The notes under the pieces: model-generated
The model's input: only the letters and a program-made list of their open reading frames with translations
Database searches by the model: none
What the model was told of the DNA's origin: nothing
Position numbers and translations under genes: made by a program
Part shown: in pieces, positions 1 to 10,245 of the stretch
Position numbering within the stretch: the stretch's first letter is position 1
How the letters are laid out: each line of letters starts with the position of its first letter
Assembly (NCBI GenBank): GCA_937905985.1
Contig: CALCWC010000024.1
Coordinates: 1-64,000 of the forward strand
Reading direction: 5' to 3'
DNA from: an uncultured Verrucomicrobiales bacterium
GTDB taxonomy: Bacteria; Verrucomicrobiota; Verrucomicrobiia; Verrucomicrobiales; Akkermansiaceae
Length of the DNA stretch: 64,000 nucleotides

Positions 1-150
1 GAATGTGTGTACACACACGGCATGATTGGCAGAATGTGTGTACACACACGGCATGATTGGCAGAATGTGTGTACACACACGGCATGGTTGGCAGAATGTG
101 TGTACACACTCGGCATGGTTGGCGGAATGTGTGTACACACACGGCGGGCA
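1..150. repeat. Tandem array of a 31-bp repeat (five copies, cut by window edge)
   Basis: Units start at 1, 32, 63, 94 and 125 with an exact 31-bp period. Each carries the 14-bp palindrome TGTGTGTACACACA followed by CGGCATG(A/G)TTGGC(A/G). There are no unique spacers between units, so this is not CRISPR. The array probably continues leftwards out of the window. No gene is visible in 1-175. Confidence 0.9.
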
Positions 151-175
151 TGAGCCGTGTGCTTGTGCAGGCAGC

Positions 176-202
176 AAAAAGCCCCGCACATGAGTGCGGG
201 GC
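176..202 (-). terminator. Rho-independent terminator of the TMEM43 gene
   Basis: A perfect 9-bp stem GCCCCGCAC/GTGCGGGGC (181-189 with 194-202) and a 4-base loop. On the minus strand it is followed by five Ts, so it ends transcription of the minus-strand gene that stops at 286. Confidence 0.85.
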
Positions 203-235
203 TTGTGTGTGGGATAATCAGCGCGTGCTTGCCAC

Positions 236-280
236 AAATCCTAAATCTTAAATCCTCAATCCCAAATCCTAAATCTCAGG
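236..280. repeat. Short low-complexity AAATCC-type repeat
   Basis: Reiterated AAATC(C/T) words in the 3' flank of the TMEM43 gene. A closely similar stretch lies at 27772-27812 upstream of rpoA and a weaker one near 40080-40100. It is AT-rich against a GC-rich background. Confidence 0.6.
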
Positions 281-285
281 TTGCG

Positions 286-2010
286 CTATACCGTTTCCGC
301 GTCCGCCGGAACCGGCTTTTTCCTTCGCTTGATGAGCAGGTAGACGAAGAACAGTGCCACCGCGAGGAGTGCAATGCCCAACAACGGGCGGTACCATATC
401 CAGGCAATGGCGATGGTGATGAGGCTCAGGATGAGCGCAATCAGGGCCGCCACCACGCCGGTGGCGCCGCCGATGAGCGTGCCGATGAACGGCACCACGT
501 CGCCCAGCACGGAGAGGGGCTTGAAGATCATGTTCAACCCGGTGAACATCAGGAACCAGCCGATGAAGCGCAGGACCCAGGTGGTGATTGTGTTCATGTC
601 CTCGGCATGCTTGTAGAGCTGCTCCGCAGACTGGATACCCATGCCCAGCAGGGCCACGCTGCGGTCGCTCTTGGCGTGGTAGGGGGCGAAGGTGTCGCCG
701 GTCTGCACATAGACAATGCTGACGGCCTCCTTGGGGCTGATGACCTCCCAGGTGACGCGGACATCACCAATCTGCGGGTTGGTGGGGGAGACGGAGCAGG
801 GTTCCTCCTGCGGCGCGGGCTCCTGCACCTGCTGCACGGCGGGCTGCTGGACCGCGGGCTGGGCGGCGGCAGCGGTCTGGGCATCCAGCTCCGCCTGTTT
901 CAGCTTGAGCTCCTGCTGCTGCACGGTGAGCTCCATCTGCTTGATGGAGGTTTCAATGGCCTGGCGCTGCTCGGCGGGCACGGCGGGGTTCTGCAGGGTA
1001 GCCTGCAGCTGCTGCACCTGAAGGCGCGTGCGCTCCAGTTCCAGCCTGGCCTGCTGCACGGCCAGCGGCTCCTGCGGCTTGGCCTGGGTTTCCGCCTGCT
1101 TGATGAGCAGCTCCTTCTGCTGGATTTCTATCTCCGCGCGGGCTGCGGCCAGCTGTGCGGCCTGCTTCTGGTCTGCGGTGGAGGCGGGGTCCTGCTGCAC
1201 AAGCTGCTGCTGCTTCACCTGGAGGCGCAGCTGCTCAATCTCCAGCTTGATGCGCTGCACATTCGTAGCTGTATCCTGGGCCACGGCATGTGCCGCCTGG
1301 GCTCCCTGCTGGCCGAAGCCGAGGGCGGCCTGCTGCTGGACGGACTGGGCGGTCTTGGGGCCCACGTACACGAATTTGTCCGCCACGCAGGCCCGGCCCT
1401 TCAGGGCTTCCGGAATCTTGTACTCTGCCAGGGAGTAGGTCTTCTCGTTGCTCAGCCGCTCAATCATGCCCTGGGTGAACTTGAAGGCGCCGAACTGCAC
1501 GTTGGATGCGTATTCCTCCTGGCCGCTCACGGAGTAGGAGACAATGTTGTCATGCCCCCTTTCCTTGAAGGCGGTGGAGTTCACGGGCTTGTTGCACCAT
1601 TCCTTGGAGTAGGTGTAGGTGGTGACGGTGGTCTCGCTGCCGCCCATGTTCTTCTTGGTTTCCTCATGGGATTTTTCCACCCACTGGTAGTATTGCACCT
1701 TGCGGCGCAGCATGATGCCGTTGTGAGAGATGCCGAACTCGGCGTCCTTCAGCACATCCTGCGTGGTGGCGTCCCCGCTCATGTGTACGAGCTTGCCCTC
1801 GTTGGCGGGGTCAATCTTGCTGATGTCCGGTACCTCCACCGTGACGCCGCGCCCCTCTTCCAGGGCCTTGGCCACCTTCACGGAATTGCCCTCGTTCCAG
1901 AAGAGCAGGGGGAAGGATACGATGAATAGGATGATGCCGACAATGATACCCTTGAGGGAATCGCCGAGGCGGCTACCCCAGCTTTGAGTGGTTGTTTCGG
2001 TATATGCCAT
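286..2010 (-). CDS. TMEM43 family membrane protein with a Gln-rich coiled-coil insertion
   Basis: 574 aa. It has a hydrophobic N-terminal segment (about 21-39, ending FPLLFWNEG). A central soluble part carries the YYQWVEKSHEE and KEWCNKPVNS motifs, and there are several C-terminal transmembrane helices (about 450-565) containing WFLMFTGLNMIFKPL and DVVPFIGTLIG. These are the hallmarks of TMEM43 (LUMA) proteins. Residues about 225-375 are a long Gln/Ala/Glu-rich coiled coil ending in a Pro/Gln linker, interrupting the family fold. The family's role in bacteria is unknown; an inner-membrane scaffold is possible. The start is supported by the hydrophobic N-terminus; there is no clear ribosome binding site. 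It is preceded by a terminator and followed by one. Confidence 0.8.
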   Translation of the reverse strand: MAYTETTTQSWGSRLGDSLKGIIVGIILFIVSFPLLFWNEGNSVKVAKALEEGRGVTVEVPDISKIDPANEGKLVHMSGDATTQDVLKDAEFGISHNGIMLRRKVQYYQWVEKSHEETKKNMGGSETTVTTYTYSKEWCNKPVNSTAFKERGHDNIVSYSVSGQEEYASNVQFGAFKFTQGMIERLSNEKTYSLAEYKIPEALKGRACVADKFVYVGPKTAQSVQQQAALGFGQQGAQAAHAVAQDTATNVQRIKLEIEQLRLQVKQQQLVQQDPASTADQKQAAQLAAARAEIEIQQKELLIKQAETQAKPQEPLAVQQARLELERTRLQVQQLQATLQNPAVPAEQRQAIETSIKQMELTVQQQELKLKQAELDAQTAAAAQPAVQQPAVQQVQEPAPQEEPCSVSPTNPQIGDVRVTWEVISPKEAVSIVYVQTGDTFAPYHAKSDRSVALLGMGIQSAEQLYKHAEDMNTITTWVLRFIGWFLMFTGLNMIFKPLSVLGDVVPFIGTLIGGATGVVAALIALILSLITIAIAWIWYRPLLGIALLAVALFFVYLLIKRRKKPVPADAETV

Positions 2011-2044
2011 GGTTGCTTGTTGGTTGGTTGTGGTTCAAAGGGAA

Positions 2045-2091
2045 AAGAAAGAAGCCACCCGTGCAGTTGTGTGCTTTGCATCGGGTGGCTT
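2045..2091 (-). terminator. Terminator of the glycine-zipper lipoprotein gene
   Basis: A 10-bp perfect stem AAGCCACCCG/CGGGTGGCTT (2052-2061 with 2082-2091). On the minus strand it is followed by a T-rich CTTCTTTCTTTTCC tract. It sits between the lipoprotein gene and the TMEM43 gene. Confidence 0.8.
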
Positions 2092-2115
2092 GAAAGACAA
2101 TATGCCGCCGGCTCT

Positions 2116-2592
2116 TTAGTTGGGCACGAAGCGGGAACGGCCATTGCCCACATGCAGCACGCCGCGCGTTCCCACCGGGATGGCACCGAACTGCTTGTAG
2201 ATGGGCTGGGTCACCGTGTACTTGCGCTTGGAGCCGTCCACCTTCACGGTGAGCTCCTGGGCATGGGTGCCGAAGCCCTCGGACACGCCGCGCCCGGCAA
2301 GGGCACCCGCCGCGCCCAAGCCGAGCGTGGAGGCGATGCGGCCGCTGCCGCCGCCCAGCAGCTGGCCACCGGCCACGCCGGCAACCGTGCCCAGGGCTGT
2401 GCTCCAGGTCTTCGTCTCGTTGGAGGCGTCCGCGCGCACGTAGCGGGCTGCCACCACGGTGCCGTCCATGGTCTCATGAACGCCGCCGAGGTCGTCAAAG
2501 GAAATCTTGTCGTAGTTGGACATCGATGTGCAGGACGGCACAAGGAGGGTTGCTGCGGCAAGTACGGCCGTGATATAGTGTTTTGCTTTCAT
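2116..2592 (-). CDS. Glycine-zipper lipoprotein
   Basis: 158 aa starting MKAKHYITAV. A hydrophobic signal ends in the lipobox LVPSC (Cys21), so it is a predicted lipoprotein. Residues about 75-120 are Gly/Ala-rich (GVAGGQLLGGGSG, GLGAAGALAGRG), a glycine-zipper membrane segment of the kind seen in SlyB/Rcp-like outer membrane lipoproteins. The C-terminus is a small basic beta-rich domain (VKVDGSKRKYTV...GVLHVGNGRSRFVPN). An in-frame ATG 54 bases upstream was not used because only the shorter start gives a proper signal peptide. Its own promoter (2635-2663) and terminator make it monocistronic. The function is probably structural in the envelope. Confidence 0.8.
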   Translation of the reverse strand: MKAKHYITAVLAAATLLVPSCTSMSNYDKISFDDLGGVHETMDGTVVAARYVRADASNETKTWSTALGTVAGVAGGQLLGGGSGRIASTLGLGAAGALAGRGVSEGFGTHAQELTVKVDGSKRKYTVTQPIYKQFGAIPVGTRGVLHVGNGRSRFVPN

Positions 2593-2634
2593 TTTTATGT
2601 TTGGTTGATGAAAATTCCCGTTAGGGTTTCCACG

Positions 2635-2663
2635 ATAATAGCGCACGGGCGGGGTAGGGTCAA
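2635..2663 (-). promoter_or_regulatory. Sigma-70 type promoter of the lipoprotein gene
   Basis: Read on the minus strand: TTGACC, 17-base spacer, TATTAT. The leader to the start codon at 2592 is about 35 bases. Confidence 0.65.
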
Positions 2664-2709
2664 GGTGGAATGACTCGATTTTTCCCGATTTTGTGCAAAA
2701 ACGGCGGGG

Positions 2710-3543
2710 TTACTCTTCCTCACCTTCCTCGTCGGGAGGCAGGGTGCCGTCGGCGGCTGCTTTGAGGATGTTCGCGCCCTCCTCGTCACCGAACTCGGTA
2801 GCGTAGTCGAGGGCGGTTTTCCCGTTATCGTCCTTGGCATTGATATCCGCGCCGGCGCGGATGAGGGGTGCCAGGCTCTCCGTGCGGGAGTTCATGGCGG
2901 CCAGATGCAGGGGCGTGCATCCCTCATGGTCCGCCGCCTTGGGATCCGCCCCGGCGGCGATGACGGGCTTGATGCAGCCGGCATCCGTGTTCATGACGGC
3001 ACAATGAACGGTGGTCCTTCCGTTCTTGTCAACGGCCTTGGCGTTGGCGCCGGCTTTCAGCAGGATCTCCACTAGGTCGGAATCTTTCCTGGCGGCGGCC
3101 ATGAGGGCCGTGCAGCCCCGTTCGTCTGCGGCGTTGACGTCTGCCCCGGCGGCGATGAGGGCTTCAAGGACCCGGGGGGCGTAGACGCAGCTGGCAAGCA
3201 TGAGCGGGGTCTCTCCCATCTCGTTGCGGGCGTTCACATCCGCCTTGGCTTCCAGGAGGGCCTGGACTGCCCCCTCCTCCCCGTTGTCGCAGGCGCACAT
3301 GAGGGCGGTTTCGCCCTCGTTGTTGGCAGCGTTGACATCGGCACCGTCGGCGATGAGTTTCTGGATTTTATCCACGCTGCCCCTGGCGGCGGCAAGCATG
3401 AGCGGAGTCTTGCCCTGCTCATTGACGGCGTTGATGGCGTTCACGGCATCCGCCGCGGTTTTTGCCGCGTCGTCCACGGTGGCGGCCTGGGAACCGAGCG
3501 TGAGGAGGGAGAATGCGATGGTGAGAAGCATGGGGGTCTTCAT
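2710..3543 (-). CDS. Secreted ankyrin-repeat protein
   Basis: 277 aa with a cleavable signal peptide (MKTPMLLTIAFSLLTLGSQAA). About seven 33-residue ankyrin repeats follow, with the usual G-x-TPLMLAA...GADVN pattern from about residue 42 to 270, and a short acidic tail ending DEEGEEE. Ankyrin arrays bind proteins; the export signal places it in the periplasm or outside. A promoter TTGACA-N17-TAGTTT (minus strand, 3570-3598) lies upstream. A small ankyrin-like gene lies just upstream on the same strand. The partner is unknown. Confidence 0.85.
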   Translation of the reverse strand: MKTPMLLTIAFSLLTLGSQAATVDDAAKTAADAVNAINAVNEQGKTPLMLAAARGSVDKIQKLIADGADVNAANNEGETALMCACDNGEEGAVQALLEAKADVNARNEMGETPLMLASCVYAPRVLEALIAAGADVNAADERGCTALMAAARKDSDLVEILLKAGANAKAVDKNGRTTVHCAVMNTDAGCIKPVIAAGADPKAADHEGCTPLHLAAMNSRTESLAPLIRAGADINAKDDNGKTALDYATEFGDEEGANILKAAADGTLPPDEEGEEE

Positions 3544-3569
3544 AATGGTGGAATCAGGATTAGTGTTCT

Positions 3570-3598
3570 AAACTAGGGGAAAGACGGGGAGATGTCAA
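3570..3598 (-). promoter_or_regulatory. Promoter of the secreted ankyrin gene
   Basis: Minus strand TTGACA, 17-base spacer, TAGTTT. The -35 is a perfect consensus. Confidence 0.55.
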
Positions 3599-3650
3599 GG
3601 AAAAATTGCAATTGATGAATGCCAAGAATGCAAGGCAACATGCGGCGGCT

Positions 3651-3947
3651 TCACTCTCCCTTCCCCTGCATCTGCTCCAGGGTTTGCAGGTCGCGGGGCT
3701 GGAACGCGTAGTCCTCGTTCATGGAGCGCAGGTAGGTGAGGGTGGCGGCCGCATCGGCGGCACGGCTCGGCTCTCCGGCAGCCTGGCGCAGCAGGGTGCG
3801 GCACTCGTCGTTGGCAGCCACCTCCCAAGCGTACTTCCCCTCGAAATCCAGCAGGCGCGGGTTCACCTTGGGGCTTGCCAGCAGCGCGCGGATTTGGCCG
3901 GCGTTGCCGTTGGCGGCAGCCTCGTGCAGCGGATGGTCGCGCATCAT
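3651..3947 (-). CDS. Small ankyrin-like protein
   Basis: 98 aa from MMRDHPLHEAAANG. It holds about one and a half degenerate ankyrin units (HPLHEAAANGNAGQIRALLASPKVNPRLLDFEGKYAWEVAANDECRTLL) followed by a helical C-terminus ending LQTLEQMQGKGE. The reading frame is open further upstream (to 4076), but that part runs into the gapA terminator, so the inner Met is preferred. No signal peptide, so probably cytoplasmic. It could be a remnant of a longer ankyrin gene. Confidence 0.6.
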   Translation of the reverse strand: MMRDHPLHEAAANGNAGQIRALLASPKVNPRLLDFEGKYAWEVAANDECRTLLRQAAGEPSRAADAAATLTYLRSMNEDYAFQPRDLQTLEQMQGKGE

Positions 3948-4056
3948 TCTCGCCTCGCGGTAGCAAACAGCGTGCTCCTCCGCATTCCCATCCCTATTAA
4001 GCACCCGCCGGGCCAAAATGTCGAAAAAAATCGCCGACGGGCCGCTTTTTTGTGGC

Positions 4057-4093
4057 AAAAAAAGGCGGGAAGGCACCTTGGCACCTTCCCGCC
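4057..4093 (-). terminator. gapA terminator
   Basis: Stem GGCGGGAAGG/CCTTCCCGCC (4064-4073 with 4084-4093). On the minus strand it is followed by a run of seven Ts. Confidence 0.85.
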
Positions 4094-4118
4094 GGAAATA
4101 TGGGTTCCAGTCTGAAAC

Positions 4119-5129
<1,011 letters not shown>

Positions 5130-5196
5130 AGTATAGGTGATATGTATTGAGTTGTTAAGAACCCCGCCAAGCCACCAGGCCCAACCGGGCGCGCGC

Positions 5197-5225
5197 ATTA
5201 TACGCCAACACCCGCGGTGGGTCAA
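5197..5225 (-). promoter_or_regulatory. gapA promoter
   Basis: Minus strand TTGACC, 17-base spacer, consensus TATAAT. The leader is about 60 bases. Confidence 0.8.
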
Positions 5226-5285
5226 CACAAATTTCACCTTTGCCGACAAAAATTCGGCGTGTGCGCGCTAGCCGTGAAACGCAGC

Positions 5286-7391
<2,106 letters not shown>

Positions 7392-7430
7392 GGTTCTCTT
7401 GCACGCGCTCTTGCACACGCCTGCGCGGGC

Positions 7431-7459
7431 AGTTTAGCATGCCCCCGCCGCCTTGGCAA
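7431..7459 (-). promoter_or_regulatory. glnN promoter
   Basis: Minus strand TTGCCA, 17-base spacer, TAAACT. About 39 bases separate the -10 from the ATG at 7391. Confidence 0.6.
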
Positions 7460-7484
7460 GCGCATTCACAGAGCCGCCCCGCAA

Positions 7485-8588
7485 TTATTCGCGGTTGAAT
7501 TCGCGTGCGGCGGCCTCCAGGGCCAGGTGGATGACGTCATCCATGTCATGGTAGCGGTATTCCGCCAGGCGGCCGCCGAAGAGGTGGCGCGGCTCGGCGT
7601 CCGCCAGCTCGCGGTACCGGGCGTAGAGGGCGGCGTTGCGGGCGTCGTTCACGGGGTAGTAGGGCTCATCGCCGCGCTGCCATTCCTGGCTGAATTCGCG
7701 GGTGACGACGGTTTGGGGCTGGGTACCGAACTCGAAGTGCTTGTGCTCGATGATGCGGGTCCACGGCGTTTCGCGGTCGGTGTAGTTGACGGCGGCGCGG
7801 CCCTGGAAATCGGGCTGCTCCAGCAGCTCCGTCTCGAAGCGCAGGGAGCGGTATTCCAGCGTGCCGAGGCGGTAGCCGAAAAACGCATCGATGGGCCCGG
7901 TGTACACCACGCGCGGGGCCAGCGCGTCCCATGCGGCGCGGTCTGCCAGGTAGTCCTGCCCCAAGCGCACCTCGATGCCCTCCAGCATGCGCTGCACCAT
8001 GGCGGTGTAGCCGCCCACGGGGATGCCCTGGTGGGGGGCGTTGAAGTAGTTGTCGTTGTACTCCAGGCGCACGGGGAGGCGCTTGATGATGAAGGGCGGC
8101 AGCTCCGTGCAGGGACGGCCCCACTGCTTCTCCGTGTATCCCTTGATGAGCTTTTGGTAGATTTCGGTGCCCACCAGGCTGATGGCCTGTTCCTCCAGGT
8201 TCTGCGGTTCTGCGGGCGCGGCACCGCGCTGTTGGCGGATGCGGGCGGCGGCCTCCTCCGCGGTGGTCACGCCCCACATCTGCCGGAAGGTGTGCATGTT
8301 GAAGGGCAGGGAGTACATCTCGCCGTGGTAGTTGGCCAGCGGGCGGTACACAAAGTCGTTGAACGTGGCGAAGCGGTGTACGTACTCCCACACCTCGTCC
8401 ATGTGGGTGTGGAAGATGTGCGGGCCGTAGCGGTGCACGTTGATACCCTCCACGGGTTCCGTGTACACGTTTCCGGCGATGTGGCTGCGCTTGTCGATAA
8501 CCAGCACGCGCTTGCCCGCGGCGGCGGCGCGCTCCGCAAACACCGCGCCGAACAACCCCGCGCCCACTATGAGATAATCATACTCCAT
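7485..8588 (-). CDS. glf: UDP-galactopyranose mutase
   Basis: 367 aa (or 368 if the preceding Met is used). It interconverts UDP-galactopyranose and UDP-galactofuranose with reduced FAD, feeding galactofuranose into surface glycans. The N-terminal FAD-binding GAGLFGAVFAE, the RYGPHIFHTH substrate-binding loop and TEKQWGRPC...LPPFIIKRLPVR are characteristic. Its start lies about 12 bases after the stop of the prepilin peptidase gene, with no promoter between, so it is probably cotranscribed. No galactofuranosyltransferase is next to it. Confidence 0.95.
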   Translation of the reverse strand: MEYDYLIVGAGLFGAVFAERAAAAGKRVLVIDKRSHIAGNVYTEPVEGINVHRYGPHIFHTHMDEVWEYVHRFATFNDFVYRPLANYHGEMYSLPFNMHTFRQMWGVTTAEEAAARIRQQRGAAPAEPQNLEEQAISLVGTEIYQKLIKGYTEKQWGRPCTELPPFIIKRLPVRLEYNDNYFNAPHQGIPVGGYTAMVQRMLEGIEVRLGQDYLADRAAWDALAPRVVYTGPIDAFFGYRLGTLEYRSLRFETELLEQPDFQGRAAVNYTDRETPWTRIIEHKHFEFGTQPQTVVTREFSQEWQRGDEPYYPVNDARNAALYARYRELADAEPRHLFGGRLAEYRYHDMDDVIHLALEAAAREFNRE

Positions 8589-8600
8589 CATTCACTTGCG

Positions 8601-9734
8601 TTAGTACCACCCCATCCAATCCATCAGCCAGGCGTCTATCTGCACGCCGAAGAACAACCACACGCCCGCCGCCAGGATCAGCGCCGGACCGAACGGCACC
8701 GGCCTGCCGAATCCCACGCGCGACACCACCGCCAGCGCCAGCCCGATGAAGCTGCCCGCCACCAGCGAGAACAGCACGCCCTCCCAGCCCAGCAGCGCGC
8801 CGATGCCCAGGGCAATCCACGCATCCCCGCTGCCCATGGCCGCCTGCCGCGAGCGGTATCCGCCGCAGGTGCCGGAAAGGCATTCCTCTGCCTCCAGCTC
8901 CACGCGCGTGCCGTCCGCCAGCACCACGGCATCCGCCGTGAAGGAAATCTCTCCGGAGCCGCCGCGGCCGTCCTCCAGCGCCGCGCCGTGCAGCACCAGC
9001 GTGTTGGCGGGTTCCGCGAACACGCGGCTCCACAGCAGGGCTTCGCCGCTCTCAAATTCCAGAACAATGTCGTCCCCGTCCGCCGCCTGGTGGAGCTTCC
9101 ACCCCTGCGGCTTCTCAAACCCTTTGCGGCGCCTGCCAAAGGCGATGGTACCCGCCCATCCCACCAGGCGGAAGAACCCAAAGCCCACCACCGCGCCCAC
9201 CAGGCTCAGCAGCAGCCCCGCCTCCGGTTCCAGCGCATCCCCCGCAAACCACGGGGAGAGCAGCGACACCAGCACGCCCGCCACGGCCGCCACCACCATG
9301 AGCGAGGGCATCACCACCATCTGTTCCCAATCCGTGCACAGCGTGGCCAGCATGGCCGCCACCCACACGCACAGCAGGGCCTGCGTGATGATGTCGTCCA
9401 CCGCGAAATACCACGCCACCAGACCGAAGAGCAGGGCGGTTGCCACCTCCACCAGCCAGTAGCGCACGGAGATGGGCGTGTTGCAGCACGCGCTGCGCCC
9501 GCGCAACATCAGCCAGCTCAAGATGGGGATGTTGAGGTACCAGGGAATCGGCTCCTTGCAGGTGGGGCAGAACGAGCGGGAGGGCTCGTTCACGCTCAAT
9601 CCCAGCGGCAGCCGGTAGATCACCACGTTCAGGAACGAGCCGATGCACGCCCCGAACATGGCGAAGAACACAGGAAACAGCCAGGGTATCTCACTTGCCA
9701 CGTTCTGCGTGGCATTGTACAGCATCTCCATCAT
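8601..9734 (-). CDS. Type IV prepilin peptidase/methyltransferase (A24 family) with an insertion
   Basis: 377 aa polytopic protein. It would cleave and N-methylate type IV pilin or pseudopilin leaders in the inner membrane. GACIGSFLNVVIYRLP (28-43) is the family opening. The zinc site has C56-x2-C59, but the second pair is Ser81...Cys83-Cys84 instead of C-x2-C. The aspartyl residues are in LCTDWEQ and in GSGDAW (the GxGD motif). Between the two active-site regions lies an extra soluble segment of about 110 residues (RRRKGFEKPQGWKLHQ... to SRQAAMGSGD). Pilin genes are not in the window. The promoter lies 9 bases upstream of the ATG. Confidence 0.88.
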   Translation of the reverse strand: MMEMLYNATQNVASEIPWLFPVFFAMFGACIGSFLNVVIYRLPLGLSVNEPSRSFCPTCKEPIPWYLNIPILSWLMLRGRSACCNTPISVRYWLVEVATALLFGLVAWYFAVDDIITQALLCVWVAAMLATLCTDWEQMVVMPSLMVVAAVAGVLVSLLSPWFAGDALEPEAGLLLSLVGAVVGFGFFRLVGWAGTIAFGRRRKGFEKPQGWKLHQAADGDDIVLEFESGEALLWSRVFAEPANTLVLHGAALEDGRGGSGEISFTADAVVLADGTRVELEAEECLSGTCGGYRSRQAAMGSGDAWIALGIGALLGWEGVLFSLVAGSFIGLALAVVSRVGFGRPVPFGPALILAAGVWLFFGVQIDAWLMDWMGWY

Positions 9735-9743
9735 TTGCCCCGT

Positions 9744-9773
9744 ATTCTAGCACAGGTGCCCGCCACCCCGCAA
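9744..9773 (-). promoter_or_regulatory. Promoter of the prepilin peptidase-glf operon (near leaderless)
   Basis: Minus strand TTGCGG, 18-base spacer, extended -10 TGCTAGAAT. Only 9 bases separate the -10 from the ATG at 9734. Confidence 0.6.
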
Positions 9774-9786
9774 GCTCCATGGAAGG

Positions 9787-9817
9787 CGCAACCTAACAAT
9801 TATATTGTTAGATTGCG
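9787..9817. promoter_or_regulatory. 31-bp near-perfect palindrome, candidate operator
   Basis: Arms CGCAA-n-CTAACAAT and ATTGTTAG-n-TTGCG around TAT, 13 of 14 arm positions pairing. It lies between the divergent prepilin peptidase and AP2-like genes and has no T-run, so an operator is more likely than a terminator. Confidence 0.55.
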
Positions 9818-9904
9818 GTCGGGGCGGGGGTGTGGCATGTTGGTAGGGCTGCAAGCGGATATCCGTTCCGCTGCCGCGCAAACAAAACAAGAAAGACAAA
9901 TACC

Positions 9905-10162
9905 ATGACCCAGCGCAACATCACGCGATACACGTACGAGACGACATCCTTCCAAGGCTGGAGGTTGAGCATCTGCCGCAAGTGGAACCAGTTCACCAAA
10001 TACTTCTCCGACCGCCAATACGGCACGGAGGAGGCCGCCCTGCAGGCTGCCCTGGAGATGCGCGACCAGATTTACGCCGCGCTCCGCCAGACGCCGGACA
10101 AGCCCCGCGAGGTCTTTGAGCGTTTCAAGAACCGGGAGGTGGCCGGAGTCCCCGAGCATTGA
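9905..10162 (+). CDS. Small AP2-like domain protein
   Basis: 85 aa from MTQRNITRYTYET. Residues about 17-60 (GWRLSICRKWNQFTKYFSDRQYGTEEAALQAALEMRDQI) have the shape of an AP2/ERF-type DNA-binding domain: three strands with Trp/Arg, then F-x-D-x2-YGT-x-EAA-x2-A and a helix. Such domains occur in phage and mobile-element proteins. The frame is open upstream (to 9830), but those residues are not domain-like. It is followed by a hairpin terminator. The function could be DNA binding; the family assignment is by eye only. Confidence 0.6.
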   Translation: MTQRNITRYTYETTSFQGWRLSICRKWNQFTKYFSDRQYGTEEAALQAALEMRDQIYAALRQTPDKPREVFERFKNREVAGVPEH

Positions 10163-10188
10163 GTCCCCCCAACCCCGTAGAAGCAACC

Positions 10189-10220
10189 AAGGCGTGGCCT
10201 CCAAGCGGAAGCCACGCCTT
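10189..10220. terminator. Bidirectional terminator between convergent genes
   Basis: Perfect 10-bp stem AAGGCGTGGC/GCCACGCCTT (10189-10198 with 10211-10220), followed by GTTT on plus and GGTT on minus. It serves the AP2-like gene and the glycosidase gene ending at 10246. Confidence 0.7.
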
Positions 10221-10245
10221 GTTTGGCGGTTGGAGGTGAGGCGGG

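Noticed and set aside
1..150. CRISPR array
   Set aside because: Repeats are contiguous with no unique spacers and no cas genes are nearby.
9787..9817. Rho-independent terminator
   Set aside because: The palindrome has no T-run on either strand and lies upstream of both adjacent genes, not after one.
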